This document shows positions 1 through 4,620 of a stretch of DNA of 6,634 nucleotides, piece by piece. The stretch's first letter is position 1, and every line of letters begins with the position of its first letter. Position numbers and translations under genes: made by a program. This DNA comes from Planctomycetota bacterium (GTDB lineage: Bacteria > Planctomycetota > Phycisphaerae > Phycisphaerales > SM1A02). The notes below the pieces were generated by a model. The model worked only from the letters and a program-made list of their open reading frames with translations. It did no database searches and was not told where the DNA came from. Location: the NCBI GenBank assembly GCA_009926815.1, contig RFOC01000114.1, forward strand, positions 1 to 6,634. Direction: 5' to 3'.

Positions 1-65
1 CCGAACAGGATCAGCAGGCTGCCGATGTCGCCGGCATCCACGGCTCCACTGCCGTCAAGGTCCGC
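1..65 (-). other. Dockerin/EF-hand-like C-terminal tail, out of frame with the gene before it
   Basis: Read leftward from position 65, this stretch encodes ADLDGSGAVDAGDIGSLL followed by ILFG and runs off the window edge. The D-x-D-x-S/D-G-x-V-D pattern followed by D-x-x-x-L-L is the single EF-hand/dockerin-like tail that ends many planctomycete secreted proteins. It sits directly behind the beta-propeller gene but one frame away: that frame stops with TGA at 57-55 after VTGGP. A junction such as VTG-PADLDG would be typical of the family, so a small indel near 58-67 most likely separates two parts of one protein. The real stop codon lies beyond the left edge. The motif is clear; the idea that it belongs to the upstream gene is inference. 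Confidence 0.7.
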
Positions 66-1044
66 CGGTCACGTAGAAGAAGCTGCTTCCAGAGACATTC
101 ATCACCTGACGATCCATGCCGGTCGCCGGATTCATGGCACGGATCTGGGTGCCGCCCGTGTAGATCCACTCGCCGTTGTCCAGTTGACCCACGCCACGCG
201 GTCCCGGCACGGTGTAGGGAAAGAGCTCGTTGCCCGCACCGTCATAGACGTAGATCCCGCCGGGCGCGGAGAAGCCGCCAACGGCGACCTGGGCATTGGG
301 AAAGATCTCGCCCACGCCGTTGGGCAGGAGCATGATCTGCCGAGGGAAATTGATGCCATTGGAACCGTTGGAGTCATGCCAGGGCGTGGCGCCAGTCGAG
401 CAGCCCGTGACCTCGACCAGCTCGATGTCATCGCCGTCGCTGTCGGTCACCAGGAAGTCGCCACCAAACTGCACGATGTCCCGCACCACGCCCAGCGAGG
501 GGTTCGTGATCGCCGAGCACACCTGCTGCAGGCCGGCGCCATCGGCACCGATCCGCCAGATGGCGTTCTGGTTGCCGGGCATCGGTGGCGGATCCACCCC
601 GCCGGTGGCATCGCAGTACGAGAAGTAGATGCTCGACCCCACCACGCAGAGACCCGAGAAGCCCTCGCCCACGCCCTTGATGACGCCACCCGTCACGTCG
701 AGTCCGCCCACGATCTTGCGGATGAACTGCCCATCGAGGCCGTACTCGAGGATCGCGTCATCGACATAGACGATCTCCTGGGTCGTGTTGCTTCGACCCA
801 CGCTGCCCGCATCCGAAACCAGAATGGTGCCCCAGGGCGTGCCCACCGCCTCGATGGCGGACTTCATCCGGCCATCCGTGGGAATGAAATTGAGGTTGAC
901 CGTCGAGCCGTCGGCCGGATTGAGGGCGCAGATCCGATCCTTGCCCGAATCCACCACGAGCAGCACCTCCGATTGGGCAAGGGCAAGGCCTGGGAAAGCC
1001 AATATTCCGCCAAAAACCGCGATTTTGAGGTTGCGGAGGGTCAT
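55..1044 (-). CDS. Secreted beta-propeller-like protein (NHL/SMP-30-like fold suspected), frame broken before its tail
   Basis: As read, this encodes 329 residues. Residues 1-24 form a signal peptide: positive n-region (MTLRNLK), hydrophobic core and ALA-Q cleavage region. The rest shows recurring propeller-type units with aspartate/glycine turns, for example VLLVVDSGKDRICALNPADG near 27-46, AIWRIGADGAGLQQV near 161-175, GDFLVTDSDGDD near 195-206 and GIYVYDGAGNELF near 263-275. These recall NHL or gluconolactonase-like repeats in which each blade reports a value from a data-like strand. No catalytic residues could be assigned, so enzyme activity is not claimed. The start at 1044 is preferred because it opens the signal peptide directly and lies 6 nt behind a -10-like hexamer. 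An in-frame ATG at 1062 would add six residues. The frame stops at 57-55 just before an out-of-frame dockerin-like tail, so the true protein was probably longer and targeted to the cell surface or to an extracellular complex. Confidence 0.75.
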   Translation of the reverse strand: MTLRNLKIAVFGGILAFPGLALAQSEVLLVVDSGKDRICALNPADGSTVNLNFIPTDGRMKSAIEAVGTPWGTILVSDAGSVGRSNTTQEIVYVDDAILEYGLDGQFIRKIVGGLDVTGGVIKGVGEGFSGLCVVGSSIYFSYCDATGGVDPPPMPGNQNAIWRIGADGAGLQQVCSAITNPSLGVVRDIVQFGGDFLVTDSDGDDIELVEVTGCSTGATPWHDSNGSNGINFPRQIMLLPNGVGEIFPNAQVAVGGFSAPGGIYVYDGAGNELFPYTVPGPRGVGQLDNGEWIYTGGTQIRAMNPATGMDRQVMNVSGSSFFYVTGGP

Positions 1045-1050
1045 CGAAAC

Positions 1051-1079
1051 AATCTTCCCCATTTGCACCCAATTTGCAA
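1051..1079 (-). promoter_or_regulatory. Putative leaderless promoter of the beta-propeller gene
   Basis: On the minus strand, TTGCAA (1079-1074) is followed by a 17-bp spacer, AAGATT (1056-1051), six bases and then the ATG at 1044. The -35 element matches TTGACA at four of six positions and the -10 is weak, but the geometry repeats at other genes in the window. No Shine-Dalgarno is well placed for this ATG. Transcription would start at or within a base or two of the A of ATG. Confidence 0.4.
1057..1078 (-). repeat. Tandem 11-bp direct repeat in the promoter spacer
   Basis: Minus-strand TGCAAATTGGG (1078-1068) is followed immediately by TGCAAATGGGG (1067-1057), with ten of eleven positions identical. 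The period is about one DNA helical turn, and the pair fills nearly all of the spacer between the proposed -35 and -10 of the beta-propeller gene. This placement suits a protein that binds two adjacent sites on one face of the helix. No matching regulator is identified. Confidence 0.5.
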
Positions 1080-1087
1080 ACCGTGTT

Positions 1088-1115
1088 TTGCCCATTTTTC
1101 GCTTTGGGCTAGATT
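1088..1115 (+). promoter_or_regulatory. Putative promoter of the PEP-CTERM-like gene
   Basis: TTGCCC (1088-1093), a 16-bp spacer and TAGATT (1110-1115) lie in the AT-rich divergent region. The predicted start near 1122 leaves a leader of about 75 nt. That leader is pyrimidine-rich from 1151 to 1181 and ends with GGAG (1182-1185), ten bases before the ATG at 1196. The promoter is back to back with that of the leftward gene, the two -35 elements being only 8 bp apart, so the two genes could be co-regulated. Confidence 0.45.
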
Positions 1116-1195
1116 GTGATTCGCGGCTTCCCTGTTTTGCGCCGCCATCCCGTTCTCCCTTTTCTTTCCCGTTTCCCTTTCGGAGTTCAAATCCC

Positions 1196-1978
1196 ATGTC
1201 CCTGAGCACCCGCTCCGCGGTTGTCCTTGGTCGCCTCGGCTGTGTCCGCCACCGCCAGTGCTGATCTGATCGGCGGCTGGACCATGCCCTGCCGGTTCCC
1301 GGTCTCCCCGAACACCATCCCCACCGGCACCTTCTACAAGGCACCGCTGGCCGTGGACAGCAGCGGCAACTTCATCGCTGATCCGAACGCCGGCGCCCTG
1401 TGGGATCCCACCATCGCAGGCCGCGCCGACTCGGGCGCTCGCAAGCTGGCCGCCGGCTGGGAACTGAGCAGCACCCACCAGCTCGCTGCCAGCGGCGCCA
1501 CCCCGACCAGCTACACCAGCCCCGCGGGCAACGGCAGCGCCTACGCCTTCAGCAGCAACGTGTGGAAGGCCGGCGATTTCTACTCCGCCACCTTCGACAC
1601 CGTGGGCTACTCGAACGTCAGCTTCGCGTGGGACATGACCCGCAGCTCGACCGGGCCGGCCACCTGGATCATCGAGATGAGCGTGAATGGCGGTGCGTTC
1701 ACGGCCCTCAACTCGTTCGCCCTCTCCTCCAGCATCACCTTCAGCGCGACCACCTACAACCCGCTGGCCACCAACACCCTGAACCTGGGGGCCGCCGCCG
1801 ACAACGCGGCCTCGGTCACGGTCCGCATCCGCGCGCTGGTTGACTCGGTCAACAGCACGAACGTGTTCCAGGCCGGCGGCACCGCCCGCATCGACAACGT
1901 CATGGTCAACGGAACCCTGGTGCCTTCGCCCGGTGCGGCGGCTCTGGTGGGCCTGGGCCGCGTCGGAGACCGGATTGA
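1196..1978 (+). CDS. Secreted PEP-CTERM-like surface protein with two compensating frameshifts
   Basis: The ATG at 1196, with GGAG ten bases upstream, starts MSLSTRSA, a typical charged signal-peptide opening. The frame then drifts: the hydrophobic core and cleavage region (LVASAVSATASA before DLIGGW) continue one frame over, so one extra base is likely near 1217-1223. From 1221 to about 1955 a single open frame encodes a Gly/Ser/Thr/Ala-rich, beta-strand-like body. It resembles planctomycete PEP-CTERM proteins in phrases such as SPAGNGSAYAFSSNVW, WDMTRSSTGPATW, NLGAAADNAASVTV and RIDNVMVNGTLVPSPG. After VPSPGAAALVGL the arginine tail RRRPD and TGA (1976-1978) lie back in the ATG frame, so about one base (or 1 modulo 3) is missing near 1953-1960. 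Start to stop is 783 nt, a multiple of three, as expected if the two indels cancel. The uninterrupted body frame instead runs on through the terminator to 2093, which is implausible. The likely role is a secreted, sorted surface protein; no enzymatic domain was recognised. Confidence 0.65.
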
Positions 1979-1987
1979 ATGGGAGAC

Positions 1988-2024
1988 AGCGCCGCACGGT
2001 GACCCCGTGCGGCGCTTCATTTTT
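1988..2024 (+). terminator. Intrinsic terminator after the PEP-CTERM-like gene
   Basis: A perfect 12-bp stem, AGCGCCGCACGG (1988-1999) with CCGTGCGGCGCT (2005-2016), has a 5-nt loop (TGACC). It is followed by TCATTTTT, which ends in five T's. It begins 10 bp after the TGA at 1976-1978, which independently supports that stop over the longer open frame that crosses the hairpin. Confidence 0.88.
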
Positions 2025-2044
2025 CCGCTGACAGACCCCACAAT
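2016..2044 (+). promoter_or_regulatory. Putative leaderless promoter of the small 98-residue gene
   Basis: TTCATT (2016-2021), a 17-bp spacer and CACAAT (2039-2044) are followed by six bases and the GTG at 2051. The -10 matches TATAAT at four of six positions. The -35 overlaps the tail of the preceding terminator. No Shine-Dalgarno is visible before the GTG. Confidence 0.4.
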
Positions 2045-2050
2045 GCCCGC

Positions 2051-2347
2051 GTGTCGGCAGAACCGTCGCTCCAGCAGGTCCAGGCTCGCGTGAGGGTGGT
2101 CGCTGACCGCATCCAGCCCCTGCTGGCTCCGCACGCCGGGCTTGCTCGACGCAATGCGCACGCGCATGTCTGGCTGGGCATCCGCCTGCGATTCGGGGAG
2201 GACTGGCGAGAGCGTGCGTGCCTGGGCAGCGTGATGGCCTTCGTCGACTGGATCGACGCGAATCCCAACTCGGGGTACGAGGACTACGCCGGGCCCATCC
2301 GGCACCGCACCACCGAGGAACGCGGCCTGCTGTTCGAGACGGGCTGA
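2051..2347 (+). CDS. Small protein of unknown function, 98 residues
   Basis: I do not recognise this family. The GTG start gives a soluble protein without signal peptide or membrane segment. It has an amphipathic N-terminal helix (about 5-30, LQQVQARVRVVADRIQPLL), a central block rich in His, Arg and Trp (HAHVWLGIRLRFGEDWRERA, 38-57), then VMAFVDWIDANPNSGYEDYAG and a charged C-terminus. The W/G/D/Y-rich second half looks like a conserved core. There is no Cys pair typical of a zinc ribbon and no helix-turn-helix pattern. It is coding rather than chance: it is bounded upstream by a terminator and promoter-like elements, it has plausible composition, and it ends 5 bp before the convergent Rrf2 gene stop. 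An ATG at 2043 lies in another frame and gives only a 16-residue peptide. Confidence 0.6.
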   Translation: MSAEPSLQQVQARVRVVADRIQPLLAPHAGLARRNAHAHVWLGIRLRFGEDWRERACLGSVMAFVDWIDANPNSGYEDYAGPIRHRTTEERGLLFETG

Positions 2348-2358
2348 ACCGCTCAGCC
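2342..2358. other. Small inverted repeat made of the two convergent stop codons
   Basis: GGCTGA (2342-2347) and TCAGCC (2353-2358) pair as a 6-bp stem with a 5-base loop. Each arm contains the stop codon of one of the two converging genes. No T-run follows on either strand, so at best it is a weak bidirectional terminator or a transcript-end stabiliser. Confidence 0.35.
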
Positions 2359-2850
2359 AGGACGGCGCGTGAGCCGGGCGCGCCAGGTCTCCCGGGGATG
2401 ATCCGGATGCGCATCCACCGTCGCCGGCTTCAGCCCCTTCTCCTGGGCATAGACGCGGAAGCACTCGAAGGTGGTCTCGTTCAGGTAGCGGTTCACGTTG
2501 CCCTGGACCGCGAGCAACTTGTCGTGCATGGCGCATGGATCCCCGGAACCGCACACGCCGCCCCCGAACGGGCAGGTATGGCTGACATCCTCTCGCTCGA
2601 AGAGTTCGTACACCTGCCGGAAGGTGATCTCGGCGGGAGGACGGGCCAGCGCGTAACCGCCACCCGGGCCCGGAGAGCCGGACACGAGGCCGCCCTGCGA
2701 CAGGGTGGTGAGCAACTTGGCCACCATGGGCCTGGGCAAGCCTCGGTTGTCGGCGATGTCGATGGAAGACAGACGGGTTCGCCCTCCATCCCACACCTCC
2801 GCAAGGCGGCTCATGGCGGCAATGGCCCGTTCGGTCTGCTTCCCGTACAT
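2353..2850 (-). CDS. Rrf2-family transcriptional regulator with predicted [2Fe-2S] ligands
   Basis: From the ATG at 2850 this gives 165 residues opening MYGKQTERAIAAMSRLA, which aligns with the start of Rrf2/IscR/NsrR proteins. An in-frame ATG at 2868 would add MDILIR. The shorter start is preferred for family length and because a TATCCT -10 ends 7 nt upstream of it. A winged helix-turn-helix spans about 25-75 (SSIDIADNRGLPRPMVAKLL, then the wing GSPGPGGGYAL). It is followed by the dimerisation helix and a cluster CPFGGGVCGSGDPCAMH, giving Cys93, Cys100, Cys106 and His109. IscR uses C-x5-C-x5-C-x2-H to hold a [2Fe-2S] cluster; this protein has C-x6-C-x5-C-x2-H, so cluster binding is likely but the first spacing is one residue longer. 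The protein is expected to sense iron-sulfur, redox or NO status and bind DNA. Its neighbour across a 141-bp gap is amt, a possible target along with its own promoter. Confidence 0.9.
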   Translation of the reverse strand: MYGKQTERAIAAMSRLAEVWDGGRTRLSSIDIADNRGLPRPMVAKLLTTLSQGGLVSGSPGPGGGYALARPPAEITFRQVYELFEREDVSHTCPFGGGVCGSGDPCAMHDKLLAVQGNVNRYLNETTFECFRVYAQEKGLKPATVDAHPDHPRETWRARLTRRPG

Positions 2851-2872
2851 GCGGATCAGGATATCCATCCGC
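2851..2872. promoter_or_regulatory. Candidate operator over the Rrf2 promoter and start
   Basis: GCGGAT (2851-2856) and ATCCGC (2867-2872) form an inverted repeat with a 10-bp spacer that contains the 8-bp palindrome GGATATCC (2859-2866). The total length of 22 bp is close to sites bound by Rrf2 dimers. It covers the proposed -10 and both possible start codons of the rrf2-type gene, which is what negative autoregulation would need. Its function is inferred from position and symmetry only. Confidence 0.35.
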
Positions 2873-2885
2873 GATGGGCAAGCAA
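2858..2885 (-). promoter_or_regulatory. Putative leaderless promoter of the Rrf2-family gene
   Basis: On the minus strand, TTGCTT (2885-2880), a 16-bp spacer and TATCCT (2863-2858) are followed by seven bases and the ATG at 2850. TATCCT matches TATAAT at four of six positions. No Shine-Dalgarno precedes either candidate ATG. Confidence 0.35.
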
Positions 2886-2887
2886 GC

Positions 2888-2898
2888 CGGAAATTCCG
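2888..2898. promoter_or_regulatory. 11-bp palindrome in the rrf2-amt divergent region
   Basis: CGGAA-A-TTCCG is a perfect odd-centred palindrome a few bases upstream of the proposed -35 of the Rrf2-family gene and about 100 bp upstream of the amt start. It could be a second operator for the divergent pair. Short palindromes arise by chance, so confidence is low. Confidence 0.3.
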
Positions 2899-2949
2899 TC
2901 ATTGAGTCGAAAGCCCTCGGCCGGCAGTGGAGCCGCCTGATCCATCCCC

Positions 2950-2955
2950 TACATT
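2950..2955 (+). promoter_or_regulatory. Putative -10 element of the amt operon
   Basis: TACATT within CCCCTACATTCCCG resembles the TATACT of the last gene, which sits in a very similar context (CCCCTATACTTCCCG). No convincing -35 was found; TGGAGC (2928-2933) at 16 bp is weak, so activator dependence is possible. The predicted start near 2962 gives a leader of about 30 nt before the GTG at 2992. Confidence 0.4.
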
Positions 2956-2956
2956 C

Positions 2957-2976
2957 CCGCCCATCTTTCCGGGCGG
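2957..2976 (+). other. Short hairpin overlapping the amt Shine-Dalgarno
   Basis: CCGCCC (2957-2962) can pair with GGGCGG (2971-2976) around an 8-base loop. The right arm touches GGAG (2975-2978), the best Shine-Dalgarno candidate for amt. If the transcript starts at about 2956 or earlier the hairpin could modulate translation; if it starts near 2962 the left arm is not transcribed and the pairing is meaningless. Confidence 0.2.
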
Positions 2977-2991
2977 AGAAAGCGAAACACC

Positions 2992-4239
2992 GTGGCGGGA
3001 CCTTCGACTTCGTGGGATACGGGCAGCACCGCGTGGATGCTCTCGAGCGCCGCGCTCGTGCTGCTGATGGTGCCGGGCCTTGCGCTCTTCTACGGCGGCA
3101 TGGTGCGCCGCAAGAACGTGCTCACCACCATCATGCACAGTTTCGTGTGCATGGCCGTGGTGGGCGTGCAGTGGGTGCTCTTCGGCTACGCGCTCGCGTT
3201 CGGCACCAGCCAGGGCGGCTGGATCGGATGGGACTGGAGCCTGGTGGGGCTGCGCGGGATCACCATGGACAAGGCGTTCCTGGACAAGGGCATTCCCGAA
3301 CTGGCGTTCGTCATGTTCCAGGGCAAGTTCGCCATCATCACGCCGGCGCTGATCAGCGGAGCCATCGCCGAGCGCGTTCGGTTCCCCGCGTTCCTGCTGT
3401 TCACGCTGCTGTGGACCACATTGGTGTACTGCCCACTGGCCCACTGGGTCTGGTCGCCTGACGGATGGCTCTGCAAGCTGGGCGTCCTGGACTTCGCGGG
3501 CGGCACCGTGGTGCACATCTCGGCGGGCGTGTCGGCGCTGGTGCTGGCCATGCGCATCGGGCCTCGTCGCGACTACGTGCCTGGACAGGCGAGCGTGATG
3601 CCGCACAACCTGCCCTTCACGCTGCTGGGTGCGGGCCTGCTGTGGTTCGGCTGGTTCGGCTTCAACGCCGGCAGCGCCGTGGGCCTGCCCGGACCGGTGG
3701 CGGGCCCGGCGGCGGCACTGGCCTTCACGACCACGCAGACGGCGGCGGCTGCGGCGGCACTGGCATGGCTGCTCTACGAGTGGCTGCGTCATGGCCGGCC
3801 CACCAGCCTGGGCCTGGCCAGCGGCATCATCGCCGGACTGGTGGCCATCACGCCGGCCGCGGGCTTCGTCACCCCGCTCTCGGCCCTGGGCATCGGCGCC
3901 CTCTCGGGCGTGGTGTGCTGCATCGCGGTGCAATGGAAGAGCCGCCTCCGCTATGACGACAGCCTGGACGCCTTCGGCGTGCACGGCGTGGGCGGCATGA
4001 TCGGCGCGGTGCTCACGGGAGCGCTCTGCTTCATGCCCGTCGAGGCCTCGGCGGCCCAGGTGGGCAAGCAGCTGCTCGGCGTGGGCGTGGGTGTCGGCAC
4101 GGCGATCGTGGGCACCCTGGCGGTCTCCGCCCTGGTGCACGCCTGCACGCCACTGCGGGCGAGCGACGAGGAGGAGCGCGACGGCCTCGACATCACCACC
4201 CACGGCGAGCGGGCCTACCACGCCGCCATCGGTCACTGA
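2992..4239 (+). CDS. amtB: Ammonium transporter, Amt/MEP family
   Basis: This is a 415-residue inner-membrane channel for ammonium/ammonia with the expected eleven-helix layout. It opens straight into helix M1 (TAWMLSSAALVLLMVPGLAL then FYGGMVRRKNVL) with no cleaved signal peptide, unlike E. coli AmtB. Family hallmarks are present: FQGKFAIITPALISGAIAER (about 109-128), DFAGGTVVHISAG with the first pore histidine His175, WFGWFGFNAGSA (219-229), and DAFGVHGVGG with the second pore histidine His331. The cytoplasmic tail ends EEERDGLDITTHGERAY, the conserved segment that contacts PII in this family. The GTG start at 2992 has GGAG 13 bases upstream, a somewhat long spacing, and no better start precedes helix M1. 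The PII gene follows 9 bp after the stop, and a Fe-S-type Rrf2 regulator is divergent upstream. Low ammonium would be the expected inducing condition, but no NtrC or sigma-54 site was seen. Confidence 0.97.
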   Translation: MAGPSTSWDTGSTAWMLSSAALVLLMVPGLALFYGGMVRRKNVLTTIMHSFVCMAVVGVQWVLFGYALAFGTSQGGWIGWDWSLVGLRGITMDKAFLDKGIPELAFVMFQGKFAIITPALISGAIAERVRFPAFLLFTLLWTTLVYCPLAHWVWSPDGWLCKLGVLDFAGGTVVHISAGVSALVLAMRIGPRRDYVPGQASVMPHNLPFTLLGAGLLWFGWFGFNAGSAVGLPGPVAGPAAALAFTTTQTAAAAAALAWLLYEWLRHGRPTSLGLASGIIAGLVAITPAAGFVTPLSALGIGALSGVVCCIAVQWKSRLRYDDSLDAFGVHGVGGMIGAVLTGALCFMPVEASAAQVGKQLLGVGVGVGTAIVGTLAVSALVHACTPLRASDEEERDGLDITTHGERAYHAAIGH

Positions 4240-4243
4240 GGAG
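4239..4243 (+). promoter_or_regulatory. Ribosome binding site of the PII gene, overlapping the amt stop
   Basis: AGGAG (4239-4243) begins on the last base of the amt TGA and sits five bases before the ATG at 4249. It is the best Shine-Dalgarno in the window and implies that PII is translated efficiently from the amt mRNA. Confidence 0.75.
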
Positions 4244-4248
4244 ATCCC

Positions 4249-4599
4249 ATGAAGCTGATCCAGGCCATCATCCGACCCGAGCGACTGGAAGCCGTGCAGC
4301 GCGAGTTGCGCTCCGTGCTGGACGAGCAGGAGCACTACCGCATGACCGTGCAGACCTGCGAGGGACACGGCCGCCAGGAGGGACGCGTGGAGATCGTCCG
4401 TGGCCGCGAGAGCCGGCCCCGCCTGGTGGAGAAGCTGCAGGTCACCATCGCCCTGAACGACGCGTACGTGGAGCCCGCGGTGCAGGCGATCCTGCGCGGC
4501 GCGCGCACCGGCCAGGTGGGTGACGGCAAGATCTTCGTCACGCCGCTCGAGGATTGCATCCGCATCCGGACCGGCGAGCGCGGCGGCAAGGCGGTGTGA
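4249..4599 (+). CDS. glnK: PII nitrogen signal protein (GlnK/GlnB family) without the T-loop tyrosine
   Basis: At 116 residues this is a PII protein, expected to form a trimer that binds ATP/ADP and 2-oxoglutarate and plugs Amt. It starts MKLIQAIIRPERL, has a helix about four residues longer than E. coli GlnB, and then the T-loop GHGRQEGRVEIVRGRES (39-55). Retained ligand residues are Arg9, Gln43 (Gln39 in GlnB) and Lys62 (Lys58). The B-loop TGQVGDGK (87-94) and C-loop arginines (IRIRTGE, Arg105 and Arg107) are also intact. The usual uridylylation/adenylylation site Tyr51 aligns with Ser55, Tyr46 with Val50, and the cyanobacterial phosphoserine Ser49 with Arg53. Covalent modification in the usual way is therefore not possible, while ligand sensing should be. 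It is tightly coupled to amt, which argues for the name glnK over glnB. The ending TPLEDCIRIRTGERG differs from classic GlnB/GlnK and suggests a separate PII subclade. Confidence 0.93.
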   Translation: MKLIQAIIRPERLEAVQRELRSVLDEQEHYRMTVQTCEGHGRQEGRVEIVRGRESRPRLVEKLQVTIALNDAYVEPAVQAILRGARTGQVGDGKIFVTPLEDCIRIRTGERGGKAV

Positions 4600-4607
4600 G
4601 TCCGCGG

Positions 4608-4613
4608 TAGATT
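4608..4613 (+). promoter_or_regulatory. Putative internal -10 element for the symporter gene
   Basis: TAGATT lies seven bases before the TTG at 4621, with no Shine-Dalgarno in the 21-bp gap after PII. The same hexamer is the proposed -10 of the PEP-CTERM-like gene. No -35 is evident, so it may be weak or activator dependent, and the symporter could also be read through from amt. Confidence 0.35.
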
Positions 4614-4620
4614 CGGGCCG

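Noticed and set aside
25..1119. A 364-codon plus-strand open frame
   Set aside because: It is the antisense of the beta-propeller gene, which has a signal peptide and fold-like repeats; the plus-strand translation is His/Arg/Ala-rich and matches nothing recognisable.
1133..1140. TGTTTTGC, a second copy of 1084-1091, as a possible operator repeat
   Set aside because: The repeat is 8 bp, 49 bp apart and in an AT-richer stretch; chance is a sufficient explanation.
1151..1181. Pyrimidine-rich leader tract as a regulatory RNA element
   Set aside because: It has no complementary strand nearby and no recognisable riboswitch or attenuator shape; composition alone is not enough.
1979..2093. C-terminal extension of the PEP-CTERM-like protein in the uninterrupted body frame
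   Set aside because: It crosses a strong intrinsic terminator and the next promoter and replaces the expected Arg-rich sorting tail, which is present in the alternative frame ending at 1978.
1041..2414. A 457-codon minus-strand open frame, with overlapping minus-strand frames up to 2902
   Set aside because: They run opposite the PEP-CTERM-like gene, its terminator and the small gene, and have the Arg/Gly/Pro-rich composition of reverse-strand noise.
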